Shown here piece by piece: positions 1 through 8,962 of a DNA stretch of 64,000 nt; positions within the stretch are counted from its first letter, which is position 1; every line of letters starts with the position of its first letter. Source of the stretch: Selenomonas ruminantium subsp. ruminantium ATCC 12561 (GTDB lineage: Bacteria; Bacillota; Negativicutes; Selenomonadales; Selenomonadaceae). Position numbers and translations under genes: made by a program. The stretch lies in contig NZ_AUJE01000014.1 of assembly GCF_000424065.1 (NCBI RefSeq), positions 1-64,000 of the forward strand. Direction: 5' to 3'. The notes under the pieces are model-generated. The model was not told the DNA's origin and searched no databases. It saw only the letters and a list, made by a program, of their open reading frames with translations.

Positions 1-2
1 TG

Positions 3-905
3 GACGATAATCCGATTTCCGACAAAATCCCAGACAAATACAAGCTGCTGGGAAAAATCAGCGAAGCAGAGAAAGTCGTGGAAAACAGCCATGTACAGAA
101 CGTAATCATCACGGCCCCGGGGATGGAGCGTGACAAATTACAGCAGCTCATAACCACTGTCCAGCCCCATGTACGCAATCTGTCTTATGTGCCGGATTTA
201 ATTGGTACACCAATGGCAGGGGTAGAGGCTCAGTCACTGTTCGGTGAAGAAATTCTCATGCTGCATATGAAGAACAATCTTGCCCTGCGGCGCAACCGGA
301 TTTATAAACGTTTATTTGATTTGATACTGAGCATCGTAGGCGGCATTGCCATTAGTCCAATACTGCTGTTCCTGGCATTATGCATAAAACTGGATTCCAA
401 AGGCAATGTATTCTACAATGCAGACCGCATTGGCAAAGATGGCAAGAATTTCAAGTGCTATAAATTCCGTTCCATGTATATCAACAGCGATGAAATTCTC
501 AAAGACTATTTGGACAAGAATCCGGAAGCCGCTGCGGAATGGAAGGAATATGCCAAACTTCGCGACTATGACCCGCGGGTTACTAAGGCAGGCACATGGT
601 TGCGTAAGTACAGCCTCGATGAACTGCCGCAGATACTCAATGTCATAAAGGGCGATATGAGTTTGGTCGGCCCAAGACCATACCTGCCCAGAGAGAAAGA
701 AGATATTGGCGAGGAACTCAGTACCATAACCATGAGTATGCCGGGAATCACTGGCTATTGGCAGGTGAGCGGCAGAAATGACGTTAGCTTTCATGAAAGG
801 GTGACTATGGATTCTTGGTATGTAAGAAACTGGTCTATATGGCTTGATATAATGTATTTTGCTAAGACATTCACGATAGTTTTTAGAGGCAAGGGCGCAT
901 ATTAA
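3..905 (+). CDS. Undecaprenyl-phosphate sugar phosphotransferase (WbaP-like), 5' end outside window
   Basis: Initiating enzyme of O-antigen or capsule assembly: transfers a sugar-1-phosphate (galactose-1-P in the WbaP prototype) to undecaprenyl phosphate at the inner membrane. The frame is open from position 3, so the gene starts upstream; the GTG at 78 lies inside the protein. The visible part has the end of the central nucleotide-binding-like domain, one hydrophobic segment (RLFDLILSIVGG onward), then the catalytic domain with KFRSMYINSDE, DPRVTKAGTWLRK, SLDELPQ, GDMSLVGPRPY and PGITGYWQVSGRN. These are hallmarks of polyprenyl glycosylphosphotransferases. The donor sugar cannot be told from sequence. 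It heads the polysaccharide locus, and its GC content is clearly higher than that of the genes just downstream. Confidence 0.93.
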   Translation, partial: DDNPISDKIPDKYKLLGKISEAEKVVENSHVQNVIITAPGMERDKLQQLITTVQPHVRNLSYVPDLIGTPMAGVEAQSLFGEEILMLHMKNNLALRRNRIYKRLFDLILSIVGGIAISPILLFLALCIKLDSKGNVFYNADRIGKDGKNFKCYKFRSMYINSDEILKDYLDKNPEAAAEWKEYAKLRDYDPRVTKAGTWLRKYSLDELPQILNVIKGDMSLVGPRPYLPREKEDIGEELSTITMSMPGITGYWQVSGRNDVSFHERVTMDSWYVRNWSIWLDIMYFAKTFTIVFRGKGAY

Positions 906-966
906 ATTTGAATTGTAGTTGATGGGTTTTTTGAATATCTTTTAGAAATACTATAAGCGAGAAATT

Positions 967-2058
967 ATGCAAAAAATTAAAATTTTACATGTTGGTGAGT
1001 ATGTTCAAGGCGGTGTGGCAACATACATTAAGACGCTTGTTGCACATGAAAATTCCAATATAGAGAATTATATATTATGTTCAGATTATAAATCTGAACA
1101 TAATTGGAGTTTATCAGAATGTCAAGTTAAATACTATGAGTATAAACGTAGTGTAGCTAATATACCAAAAGCAATATATTTCATATATAAAGTAATAAAT
1201 TGCGTAGCACCTGATATTGTTTATTGTCATAGTACATGGGCAGGTTTTTTTGTACGAGTTCCTTTGTTGTTTACTCGTAAGAGATTTAGAGTTGTGTATA
1301 ATGCTCATGGCTGGTCTTTCTTGCAGACTGTGTCTAAATGGAAATGTTGTATATACGCTTGGGTAGAAAAAACATTATCTGTAAAAACAGATCATATTAT
1401 TAATGTGTCTAAAAATGAATATGAGGAAGCGATACGTTGGGGAATCGATGAAAGTCTAATGTCGATTATTTACAGCGGAATTTCGGAAGAGAAAGAAAAA
1501 AATTCAATTCAAATAAATTGGCCTGATGATAAAATAAATATTTTATTTGTGGGCAGATTTGATCAACAAAAGGGGATAGATATTCTTTTAGAGGAGTTTA
1601 ACAAATGTAGTCGTGCAGATTTACAACTAACAGTTATTGGTGAAGGTGTTTTGAAAGAAAATAACTACAAGGTAAAATATGGATATGATAATGTCAAATT
1701 TTTAGGATGGGTTTCTCATGAGGAAATTTCTGCATATTATAAAGCTGCGGATGTTGTAGTTATGCCCTCGAGATGGGAAGCTTTCGGGTTAGTAGCAATA
1801 GAGGCAATGAAATATGGAACTCCTGTAATTGCTAGTAACTGTGGTGCTTTAAAAGAAATAATACAACACAATAAAAACGGATACTTGTTTTCTTTAAAAA
1901 AAGGAGAGTTAACAAGTATATTGCAAAAATTGTCAAAAAAAGAATTGATACAGCTAGGTAAAAATGCTAAATTAACGTTTTTGCAACGATATCGGGCGGA
2001 GCAAATGATAAATAAAACTGAGGAGTTATATATGGAAATTAACTTTAGTAAAAAATAG
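967..2058 (+). CDS. Glycosyltransferase family 4
   Basis: Retaining GT-B transferase expected to add a sugar to the lipid-linked repeat unit on the cytoplasmic face of the membrane. 363 residues. The C-terminal half has the GT4 donor-site signature: VGRFDQQKGIDILLEEF, then MPSRWEAFGLVAIEAMK with the E-x7-E glutamates, then GTPVIASNCGALKEI. The N-terminus has the Gly-rich start HVGEYVQGGVATYI. It is strongly AT-rich compared with the preceding WbaP gene, which marks the left edge of the low-GC block. The Shine-Dalgarno sequence is weak. Donor and acceptor are unknown. Confidence 0.9.
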   Translation: MQKIKILHVGEYVQGGVATYIKTLVAHENSNIENYILCSDYKSEHNWSLSECQVKYYEYKRSVANIPKAIYFIYKVINCVAPDIVYCHSTWAGFFVRVPLLFTRKRFRVVYNAHGWSFLQTVSKWKCCIYAWVEKTLSVKTDHIINVSKNEYEEAIRWGIDESLMSIIYSGISEEKEKNSIQINWPDDKINILFVGRFDQQKGIDILLEEFNKCSRADLQLTVIGEGVLKENNYKVKYGYDNVKFLGWVSHEEISAYYKAADVVVMPSRWEAFGLVAIEAMKYGTPVIASNCGALKEIIQHNKNGYLFSLKKGELTSILQKLSKKELIQLGKNAKLTFLQRYRAEQMINKTEELYMEINFSKK

Positions 2059-2116
2059 GTAGTATATCATGTTTGAAAGTTGTATAAATGATATGGTATT
2101 AGAAGGAGAATAATTA

Positions 2117-3547
2117 ATGATGAATAAAGATAGAGATACATTGCAAAACCAAATATTGTATGTACAAAATTTAGAAGAAAAAAATGATGAATTTGAAATA
2201 GATATGAGTCGTATAGCAAGTTTATTTTGGGATCGTCGTGCTTTTGCTGCGAAGTGCTCTTTGGGACTTGCAGTGTTATTTTTAGGGACTAGTTTTATTC
2301 TACCAAAAACATATGAATCTACAGCTATAGTACAAACGTCGATGGCCGCAAATACGGGGGGAGCATCTGCGCTATTGGCAAGTATGAGCGGCGGGAGTGG
2401 TAATGCGGTTGTAGATAGTTATATAGCACTAATGAAAAGTCGTACAGTGATTGAGCCAATTATAGCTAATATGGATTATGATGATGAAGAAACAAAGAAA
2501 CGGGCTATTGCTAAATACGATAAGTGGGTAGAAAAAAATCTTAGAATAGAGAGTACTACTGGAACAAATTTGATTTCTGTTACGGCTAGTGCAAAAACTC
2601 CAGAAAAAGCCCAGGAAATAGCACAGTCTGTTATAGATAATTTTTTGTTACTTCAAACAGATTTGAATCAAAAACAACAATCATTGTTAGTAAAATTTTT
2701 GGATGAGCGTATAAAAGAAGCTTATAAAGATGCAGCAGAGGCTGGAAAAAAGTTTTCTTTATATCAAAAAGAGCATGGAATATATGCTCCCTCTGAACAA
2801 GCTAAAATTGCAATAGGCCGTATGGATGCTTATGCAAATAAATTAGTTGATTTAAAGACAAAACAGTTGGCAACTAATACTGAATTGTCTATTTCAAATG
2901 AGCAGTTATCTAATCTAAATATTGGTAGTATTAAGTATCAAATTAATGATAATTCAACTATACGAGAAATGAGACAAAATATTGCGAATAAAGAAGTTGA
3001 ATTGGTTTCTTTACAATCGAGGTATACGGATGATAATCCATCGGTAAAGAGAGCTGAACTTGAATTAAATAAAATGCGAGAAAGCTTATCCCAAGAAGTT
3101 AATGCTATAGTATCCTCACAAACGGCTGCAATGAGTCCGCAGCAATCGGCATTGATAGGGAAAAAACTTAATGCAGAAGTTGAATTAAAGGTTGCGGAAA
3201 TAAGTGAACAAGCGATTAAGGAAAAACAAAATGAGGAGCAACATAAATTAGATGATTTTCCAGAAGAAGTACGTAATTATATGGATTTACAACAAGAAGC
3301 CGTTATGAAGCAATCGATATATTCTAAATTAGTAGATAGAGAAGAAGAGGCGAAAATGAAGGCGGCACAAGATTCAATGGATATACAAGTCGTTGATCAG
3401 CCCAATTTGCCATTGGAAGAGATGCCAGCATCACCTAAAAAAGGAAAAAATGCTTTAATAGGTTTTGTAATAGGCCTTTTAGTGACATTGTTTAAGGTAA
3501 TGTATGTTTATTGGAGAGAATGTAAAGCAGATACTAAATCTTGTTAA
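2117..3547 (+). CDS. Wzz-type polysaccharide chain-length regulator
   Basis: Polysaccharide co-polymerase that sets chain length with Wzy at the inner membrane. 476 residues: cytoplasmic N-terminus with the Wzz entry motif (EIDMSRIASLFWDRR), TM1 near residues 45-65, a large helical periplasmic part with coiled-coil-like Q/E/K-rich stretches, the Pro-rich segment LPLEEMPASPKKGKN, and TM2 near 447-468. It ends shortly after TM2 with no tyrosine-kinase domain, so it is the diderm Wzz or KpsE style rather than a BY-kinase fusion. Good Shine-Dalgarno (agaaggaga) ahead of ATG 2117; ATG 2120 is an equally possible start. Confidence 0.88.
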   Translation: MMNKDRDTLQNQILYVQNLEEKNDEFEIDMSRIASLFWDRRAFAAKCSLGLAVLFLGTSFILPKTYESTAIVQTSMAANTGGASALLASMSGGSGNAVVDSYIALMKSRTVIEPIIANMDYDDEETKKRAIAKYDKWVEKNLRIESTTGTNLISVTASAKTPEKAQEIAQSVIDNFLLLQTDLNQKQQSLLVKFLDERIKEAYKDAAEAGKKFSLYQKEHGIYAPSEQAKIAIGRMDAYANKLVDLKTKQLATNTELSISNEQLSNLNIGSIKYQINDNSTIREMRQNIANKEVELVSLQSRYTDDNPSVKRAELELNKMRESLSQEVNAIVSSQTAAMSPQQSALIGKKLNAEVELKVAEISEQAIKEKQNEEQHKLDDFPEEVRNYMDLQQEAVMKQSIYSKLVDREEEAKMKAAQDSMDIQVVDQPNLPLEEMPASPKKGKNALIGFVIGLLVTLFKVMYVYWRECKADTKSC

Positions 3548-3614
3548 ATATATTTTGTTTAGGGGGTAATTAGTTGGTGATTTTATGATGTGTGATATTG
3601 AGGTGAAAGTCTGA

Positions 3615-4793
3615 ATGCTAAATAAACTAAAAAATAAATACATCTTTAGAAAGGCTATGCTGTTGTTTGCGAAGATGCTTTCTTTGTTGAATATGATAAT
3701 TCCTAAAAATGAAAGACAGATGCTTTTTTACGATTCGGCTCGTACATTTTTAGATGATAACACAGAAGCATTATATACATATCTTATCAATCATGGATAT
3801 GAAAAAAAATATAAGATGATTTGTTGTGTACCAAATCAGAAAAAGGAATCGCCATTTGCAAATTATAAACCTGTAGGAGCAATTAGAGGTATTTTAGCTT
3901 TTATGACATCAAAGTATGTATTTTTTTCATTTGGTGATTTTAGGATCAAACCAGCAAGAAATCAAGTGGTTGTTAATCAATGGCATGGAATGCCTGTTAA
4001 GAAAATAGGTAAGTATACAAAAGATCCTAAATATCTAGAAGAGAGATTAGACAATTTTACATATTTGCTGGCATCTTCAGAAATGTATAAACCTATTATG
4101 GCAAAAGCTTTTGGGTGCGATTTGGATAAGGTCAAAGTGCTCGGAGCTACAAGAATTGACTATTTTTTTTCGAAAAAAAACACATTGAATAGTTTTAATA
4201 TAATACGGAAAGACTATAATAAATTAGTGATTTGGATGCCTACTTTTCGCAATTCTATAGATGATAGATTTCACGATGGAGGAGAGGATAACGAAACTTT
4301 ATTGCCAATTTTTTATACGTATGATAGCTTGAAGATGTTAGATGAATATTTAAATAAAAAAAACATTCTTATGGTTATAAAAATACATCCAATGGCAAAG
4401 TTTAAAAAGGGAATTTACAAAAGAATAAAAATAATAACTAATGATGAAATAACATCTCAAGGGGTTCGGTTGTATGAGTTTATAAAAGAATTTGATGCCT
4501 TAATTACTGATTATTCATCTATATATAATGAGTTTATTATTTTAAACCGTTATATGGCTTTTACAATTGATGATCAAGAGAATTATTTAAAAAGTAGAGG
4601 TTTTATATTTGATGATATTAATGAGATGCTTCCAGGTCCCAAAATAAGTAATGTAAAGGAATTTTATTCCATGTTGAATGATATACAGAATGATGTCGAT
4701 CTATATAGAGAACATAGAAAACGTGTAAAAAAACTTGTAAATAAGTATGATCGTAACCATTGTGAACGACTAGTTGATTTTCTGGGATTATAG
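3615..4793 (+). CDS. CDP-glycerol glycerophosphotransferase family protein (TagB/TagF-like)
   Basis: Predicted to transfer glycerol phosphate from CDP-glycerol onto the glycan. 392 residues. Family signatures: NQWHGMPVKKIG with the conserved His near residue 120, ASSEMYKP, LGATRIDYFF, WMPTFR, KIHP, and DALITDYSSIYNEF (the DYSS nucleotide-binding motif) followed by a YLKSRGFIFD segment. It is shorter than teichoic acid polymerases, which suits addition of single residues. The glycerol-phosphate activation trio at 7186-9777 in the same locus would supply the donor. AT-rich like its neighbours. Start ATG 3615; upstream sequence gaggtgaaag. Confidence 0.85.
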   Translation: MLNKLKNKYIFRKAMLLFAKMLSLLNMIIPKNERQMLFYDSARTFLDDNTEALYTYLINHGYEKKYKMICCVPNQKKESPFANYKPVGAIRGILAFMTSKYVFFSFGDFRIKPARNQVVVNQWHGMPVKKIGKYTKDPKYLEERLDNFTYLLASSEMYKPIMAKAFGCDLDKVKVLGATRIDYFFSKKNTLNSFNIIRKDYNKLVIWMPTFRNSIDDRFHDGGEDNETLLPIFYTYDSLKMLDEYLNKKNILMVIKIHPMAKFKKGIYKRIKIITNDEITSQGVRLYEFIKEFDALITDYSSIYNEFIILNRYMAFTIDDQENYLKSRGFIFDDINEMLPGPKISNVKEFYSMLNDIQNDVDLYREHRKRVKKLVNKYDRNHCERLVDFLGL

Positions 4794-4811
4794 TTTTTGA
4801 GGATGATAAGG

Positions 4812-6113
4812 TTGAAAAAAATACGTGTTTTGATTATCACACATGCACCATGGAGAAATGATACAAGTGTTGGTAATTCTTATTCAAATATATTTAATGG
4901 ATTAAATGATTCAATAGAATTCGCACAGATATATATAAGAGATGGAATGCCTGAAAATGATATAGTACATAAATATTTTCAAATATCCGAAAAAGAGTTA
5001 ATTAAGAGTGTAGTAAATAGAAAGGAAGTTGGTAAATATTTTGTAATGGATGATCCAATGGATACGCAACCAGTTGAATTTTCTAATACATATAATTGCA
5101 TGAGAAGATTGAGATGGAATATATTTCTATTGTGTAGAGATATTATTAGTTCCATGGGGGGGTGGAAATCTAAGGCTTTGAATAAGTTTTTAGACGAGTT
5201 TCAACCAGATATTATATTTGGCACATTGGGATTTATTCCTGTAATAAACCAATTGATGGTGTATGCTAAAAATAGAACAGGAGCAGTTTTAATACCTTAT
5301 CCTTGGGATGATTGGTATAGTATTAATAAAAATTATGTATCGCCTATTTATTATATTAGAATTTTTTTAGAACGCTATTATATAAAAAAAACTGTGACTA
5401 ATAGTGCTTTTTTATATGTTATAACCGAAGATATGAGAGACAAATACAATAAATTTTTTAAAAAAGATTGTAAGGTTTTAAGAAAAGGTTATGATTTTGA
5501 TATTGAAAAAAAATATGAATTGTTAGTAGATAATCAAATTAAAATGATTTATACGGGAAATATTGGGGATGAAAGATGGAAAGTATTATCTATGATTGCA
5601 GAAAGTATAGCAAAGTTAAATGGAAAGTATGATAGGAAATTACATTTATATATTTATACATTAAGTCCTATTAGCAATGAAATGGAAGCGAAACTGAATA
5701 TTGAAGGTGCGTCTACTTTAATGGGGGCTGTTCCTTCGAAAAAAATTCCTGAAATAACTGATAAAGCGCATGTTTTAGTCCATGTAGAACCGGTAAATAA
5801 AGTGAAATTAGAAAACAGCATGCTTTCATTCTCAACAAAAATTGTTGATTATATGTATCAGAAAAGGTGTATATTGGCAGTTGGTGGTCAGAATGCGTCA
5901 ATGAAATATTTAAAAGCTAACAATGCTGCGATAGTAGTAAATGAATTAGATACTATTGATAATGTTTTAGAGAAAATTATATTACAACCTGAATTGTTAA
6001 GTGATTATGCAAATAATGCATGGGAATGTGGTAAAAAGAATCATAGTATTAGCGAGATACAGAAAATGATAATTTCTGATTTTAAATTGAGTATGAAAAA
6101 TAGGGCTGATTAA
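4812..6113 (+). CDS. Predicted GT-B glycosyltransferase
   Basis: Likely a glycosyltransferase of the polysaccharide assembly line; family assignment is looser than for its neighbours. 433 residues from TTG 4812. N-terminus KKIRVLIITHAPWRND resembles the Rossmann start of GT-B enzymes. The C-terminal half has MIYTGNIGDERWKVL and SFSTKIVDYMYQKRCILAVGG, which look like the donor-site loop of GT4 proteins. TTG 4812 is preferred because gagg at 4799-4802 sits 9 nt ahead of it; ATG 4803 and TTG 4797 in the same frame have no spaced ribosome site. Substrate unknown. Very AT-rich. Confidence 0.75.
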   Translation: MKKIRVLIITHAPWRNDTSVGNSYSNIFNGLNDSIEFAQIYIRDGMPENDIVHKYFQISEKELIKSVVNRKEVGKYFVMDDPMDTQPVEFSNTYNCMRRLRWNIFLLCRDIISSMGGWKSKALNKFLDEFQPDIIFGTLGFIPVINQLMVYAKNRTGAVLIPYPWDDWYSINKNYVSPIYYIRIFLERYYIKKTVTNSAFLYVITEDMRDKYNKFFKKDCKVLRKGYDFDIEKKYELLVDNQIKMIYTGNIGDERWKVLSMIAESIAKLNGKYDRKLHLYIYTLSPISNEMEAKLNIEGASTLMGAVPSKKIPEITDKAHVLVHVEPVNKVKLENSMLSFSTKIVDYMYQKRCILAVGGQNASMKYLKANNAAIVVNELDTIDNVLEKIILQPELLSDYANNAWECGKKNHSISEIQKMIISDFKLSMKNRAD

Positions 6114-6115
6114 AG

Positions 6116-7147
6116 ATGAAAGTGACAGTGATTATACCTATATATAATGGAGAACATTTTATACAAAAAATGTATTCCTTATTAGTTGCACAAACATATA
6201 GGGATTTTGAAATAATATATATTAATGATGGCTCGAGTGATAATTCGTTAGACTTATTAAATAAAATATCACTAAATGATAGCTCAGTTAGTGTTTATTC
6301 GCAATCTAATAAGGGGATTTGTGCTTCACGGAATGTTGGGATAGATAATGCTAAGGGTGAGTATTTAATATTTTTAGATCAAGATGATGGGATAGAAAAA
6401 GATTTAATTGAAAACTATGTTAGAATTATTGAAGAAAAGAATGTAGATCTAGCATCGTTTGGAAAAATTCATTACTTTATAGAAAATAGTAATGTCTGTT
6501 CAGTTGAACCACAAAAAATAGATGAAGAGCTAGTGACTGATAAATCGAGAATGATGGAGTGCCTTTTTAATATAGATAATAAAAAACGCTTGATGACGAT
6601 TTGGAATTGTATATACAAAAAAGATATAATTGATAAGTATAATATTAGATTTGATGAACATTTTAAACATGGTGATGAAGATGGAATGTTTAATATTGAG
6701 TATACTTTAAAATGTCAGAGAATATATTTTTCAAGCAAATCATATTATCATTATTATATTAGAAAAGGAATAAGCACTATAACTAAATATAATAAAGATT
6801 TGTTAAGTGATTACTTGTATTATGCAGATAAGGTTTCTAAATTAACAGTGGATTTTGATAAAAATGACCTATTAATTGTTAAGCTGTATTTGCTGAGATT
6901 TTACTCGAATGTATATTGTAGATTTTGTAGATTTAATAACAGTATAAAAGATAAAGTTAATTTTTTGATAAAATCAGGCACTTCTCGAGGTTTCGTGTTT
7001 GCAACGTCGTTAAGTGTGCATTCTGATACTTCGAGAATACCTAAAAAATATATTTTTTGGGATTTATTTAGTTTTATATATAAAAAAGAACAATACTATT
7101 TTGCTGTTTTTTTGCTTGAATTTTTATATAGAATAAAAAGTAATTAA
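6116..7147 (+). CDS. Glycosyltransferase family 2
   Basis: Inverting GT-A transferase for repeat-unit assembly. 343 residues. N-terminal GT2 domain with TVIIPIYNGEHFI, YINDGSSDNS, ASRNVGIDNAKGEYLIFLDQDDG (the metal-binding DxD region reads DQDD) and the acceptor-site HGDEDGMFN near residue 180. The C-terminal third is basic and aromatic with no clear membrane helix. The gene starts 2 nt after the previous stop, so the two are probably translationally coupled. Confidence 0.9.
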   Translation: MKVTVIIPIYNGEHFIQKMYSLLVAQTYRDFEIIYINDGSSDNSLDLLNKISLNDSSVSVYSQSNKGICASRNVGIDNAKGEYLIFLDQDDGIEKDLIENYVRIIEEKNVDLASFGKIHYFIENSNVCSVEPQKIDEELVTDKSRMMECLFNIDNKKRLMTIWNCIYKKDIIDKYNIRFDEHFKHGDEDGMFNIEYTLKCQRIYFSSKSYYHYYIRKGISTITKYNKDLLSDYLYYADKVSKLTVDFDKNDLLIVKLYLLRFYSNVYCRFCRFNNSIKDKVNFLIKSGTSRGFVFATSLSVHSDTSRIPKKYIFWDLFSFIYKKEQYYFAVFLLEFLYRIKSN

Positions 7148-7185
7148 TAATATATTAATAGTTCAATTGATTAAGGGTGAGTAGG

Positions 7186-8214
7186 TTGAAAAGTAATATA
7201 TTGAAAATTGGTTCAGGAAAAATTTCTGAAATAGAGTCAACGTTAAGAGCAGCTGATATTTCTGGAAAAATTCTTTATATTTCAGATCCGTATGTTGATT
7301 CGCTATACGGTGCTTCTGTTCGTCCTCAGATTGAAGCTGTAGGAAAGATTAAGGAGCAATCTGTTGATTATAATACGATAGCCTATTCTATGGAAGTTGC
7401 TGAAAGAGTGATCGCAACGGATATTGACTGTATTGTTGCGATGGGCGGTGGAAAGACTCTTGATGTGGGCAAGTATGCAGCTTTTGTTTCAAAACGTCCA
7501 TTTTTATCGATTCCGACAACTATGGCTCATGATGGTATTGTTTCTCCAATAGCAGTATTAAAACGACAGGATGAAAAGCCTAAGAGTTTAGGATGTGCTA
7601 TGCCATCAATGATTATTTTGGATACAAAGCTAATGGCTACATGTCCAAAACACCTTATCAAAGCTGGAATAGGTGATACTATTTCAAATTATATGGCACT
7701 GAAAGACTGGGATTTTGCGGTATCGCATGGCAAAGATGAGATGAATGGTTATGCCTATATGATGTCTCGTACATCCTTAGATGCTCTTATGAAAACACAA
7801 TTTGATCATATTTGTCCTGAATTTATAGATGTTCTTGCTAATTCTCTTGTGCTTTCTGGAATTGCAATGGATTTCGCAGGCAGTTCTCGTCCGGTTTCAG
7901 GATCGGAACATCTCTTTTCGCATGCTTTAGATTATTATTGTGAAAAGCAAAACTTACATGGATTTAATGTTGCTTTGGGCACAATTGCTGTTTTAAAGAT
8001 TATCGGTGATGATCCTACTGAAGTTATAGATTATCTTAAAAAATTTGAAGTGGATGTGAATCCTGAGCATATGGGAATTTCAGAGGACAGTTTCGTTTAT
8101 TGTATGCAGCATGCAACAGAAATGCGAAATAACCGATATACATATCTTCATGAAGCTGATTTAGATTCTGATAAATTGAAAAATGTATATAAAGAACTTG
8201 TGGAGGAATTGTAA
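7186..8214 (+). CDS. Iron-dependent alcohol dehydrogenase family, glycerol-1-phosphate dehydrogenase-like (Gtp1-like)
   Basis: NAD(P)H-dependent reductase predicted to make the glycerol unit for CDP-glycerol. 342 residues from TTG 7186, chosen because aaggg at 7173-7177 is well spaced from it; GTG 7177 is an in-frame alternative. Motifs: MGGGKTLDVGK (nucleotide phosphate loop), IPTTMAHDG, GIGDTISNY and the metal ligands in GSEHLFSHALD and LHGFNVALG. Family members include archaeal-type sn-glycerol-1-phosphate dehydrogenase and pneumococcal Gtp1. The next two genes are a nucleotidyltransferase and a HAD-IIA protein, the same three families as gtp1-gtp2-gtp3 for CDP-2-glycerol (inference). Which glycerol phosphate isomer is made is undecided. 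Confidence 0.82.
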   Translation: MKSNILKIGSGKISEIESTLRAADISGKILYISDPYVDSLYGASVRPQIEAVGKIKEQSVDYNTIAYSMEVAERVIATDIDCIVAMGGGKTLDVGKYAAFVSKRPFLSIPTTMAHDGIVSPIAVLKRQDEKPKSLGCAMPSMIILDTKLMATCPKHLIKAGIGDTISNYMALKDWDFAVSHGKDEMNGYAYMMSRTSLDALMKTQFDHICPEFIDVLANSLVLSGIAMDFAGSSRPVSGSEHLFSHALDYYCEKQNLHGFNVALGTIAVLKIIGDDPTEVIDYLKKFEVDVNPEHMGISEDSFVYCMQHATEMRNNRYTYLHEADLDSDKLKNVYKELVEEL

Positions 8215-8215
8215 A

Positions 8216-8962
8216 ATGGATTCGTATGTAAGCAATAATAAAGCACTTATCTTAGCTGCGGGATTAGGAACTCGTTTGGCTCCTATTACAAATGATAGAC
8301 CGAAATCACTGGTTCCGGTAAATGGTAAGCCAATCCTGTTTAAGCAAATTGAAAATTTAAAAGAAAATGGTATATATGATATTACTATTGTCTCGGGATA
8401 TAAAGCAGATTATTTGCAAAAAGCAGTACATGAGAAATTTCCAGAAGTAACGATAATTGAATCTAGAGATTATGCAACTACTAACAATATGTATTCTGCA
8501 TATATTGGAATAAAGAGTATGTTTCCAAATGGCTGCACTAAACCATTTTATATGATGAATGCAGATGTATTTTTTGATACTTCTGTAATTACGGCTTTGG
8601 AAAAAAGTTCTTTGGATAATCTTGTGGTTGTTGACTTGGGAAGATATATTGATGAATCAATGAAAGTTATGGAGGACAAAGGTCGTTTGATTGCTATATC
8701 AAAACAAATAAAGCCTGACGAAGCATTAGGGTGTTCCATAGATGTTTATAAGTTTGGCAGTGACGGTGGAGAAGCATTTTACAAGCGATGCTGTGACTAT
8801 ATCGAGAGAAAAAAAGAGTTCAAAATGTGGTCGGAAGTTGCCTTGAATGATGCTTTTTCTGATGTGATATTCAAAGCTTGTCCACTGGATGGTCGATGGC
8901 TTGAAATTGACAATCATAACGATCTAGCTGCGGCAGAAAAGCTTTTTGGGGATGAAAAATGA
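8216..8962 (+). CDS. Sugar/polyol nucleotidyltransferase, CDP-glycerol synthase-like (Gtp2-like)
   Basis: GT-A-fold nucleotidyltransferase predicted to activate a glycerol phosphate with CTP. 248 residues. ILAAGLGTRLAPIT and RPKSLVPVNGKP are the nucleotide-binding signature, MNADVFFD supplies the metal-binding Asp, and EIDNHNDLAAAEKL is the usual C-terminal motif of phosphocholine and glycerol-phosphate cytidylyltransferase relatives. Start ATG 8216 follows ggagg at 8203-8207 and lies 1 nt past the previous stop; the longer frame from ATG 8183 would overlap the upstream gene. CTP specificity is inferred from context; phosphocholine cytidylyltransferase (LicC-like) is the main alternative. Confidence 0.82.
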   Translation: MDSYVSNNKALILAAGLGTRLAPITNDRPKSLVPVNGKPILFKQIENLKENGIYDITIVSGYKADYLQKAVHEKFPEVTIIESRDYATTNNMYSAYIGIKSMFPNGCTKPFYMMNADVFFDTSVITALEKSSLDNLVVVDLGRYIDESMKVMEDKGRLIAISKQIKPDEALGCSIDVYKFGSDGGEAFYKRCCDYIERKKEFKMWSEVALNDAFSDVIFKACPLDGRWLEIDNHNDLAAAEKLFGDEK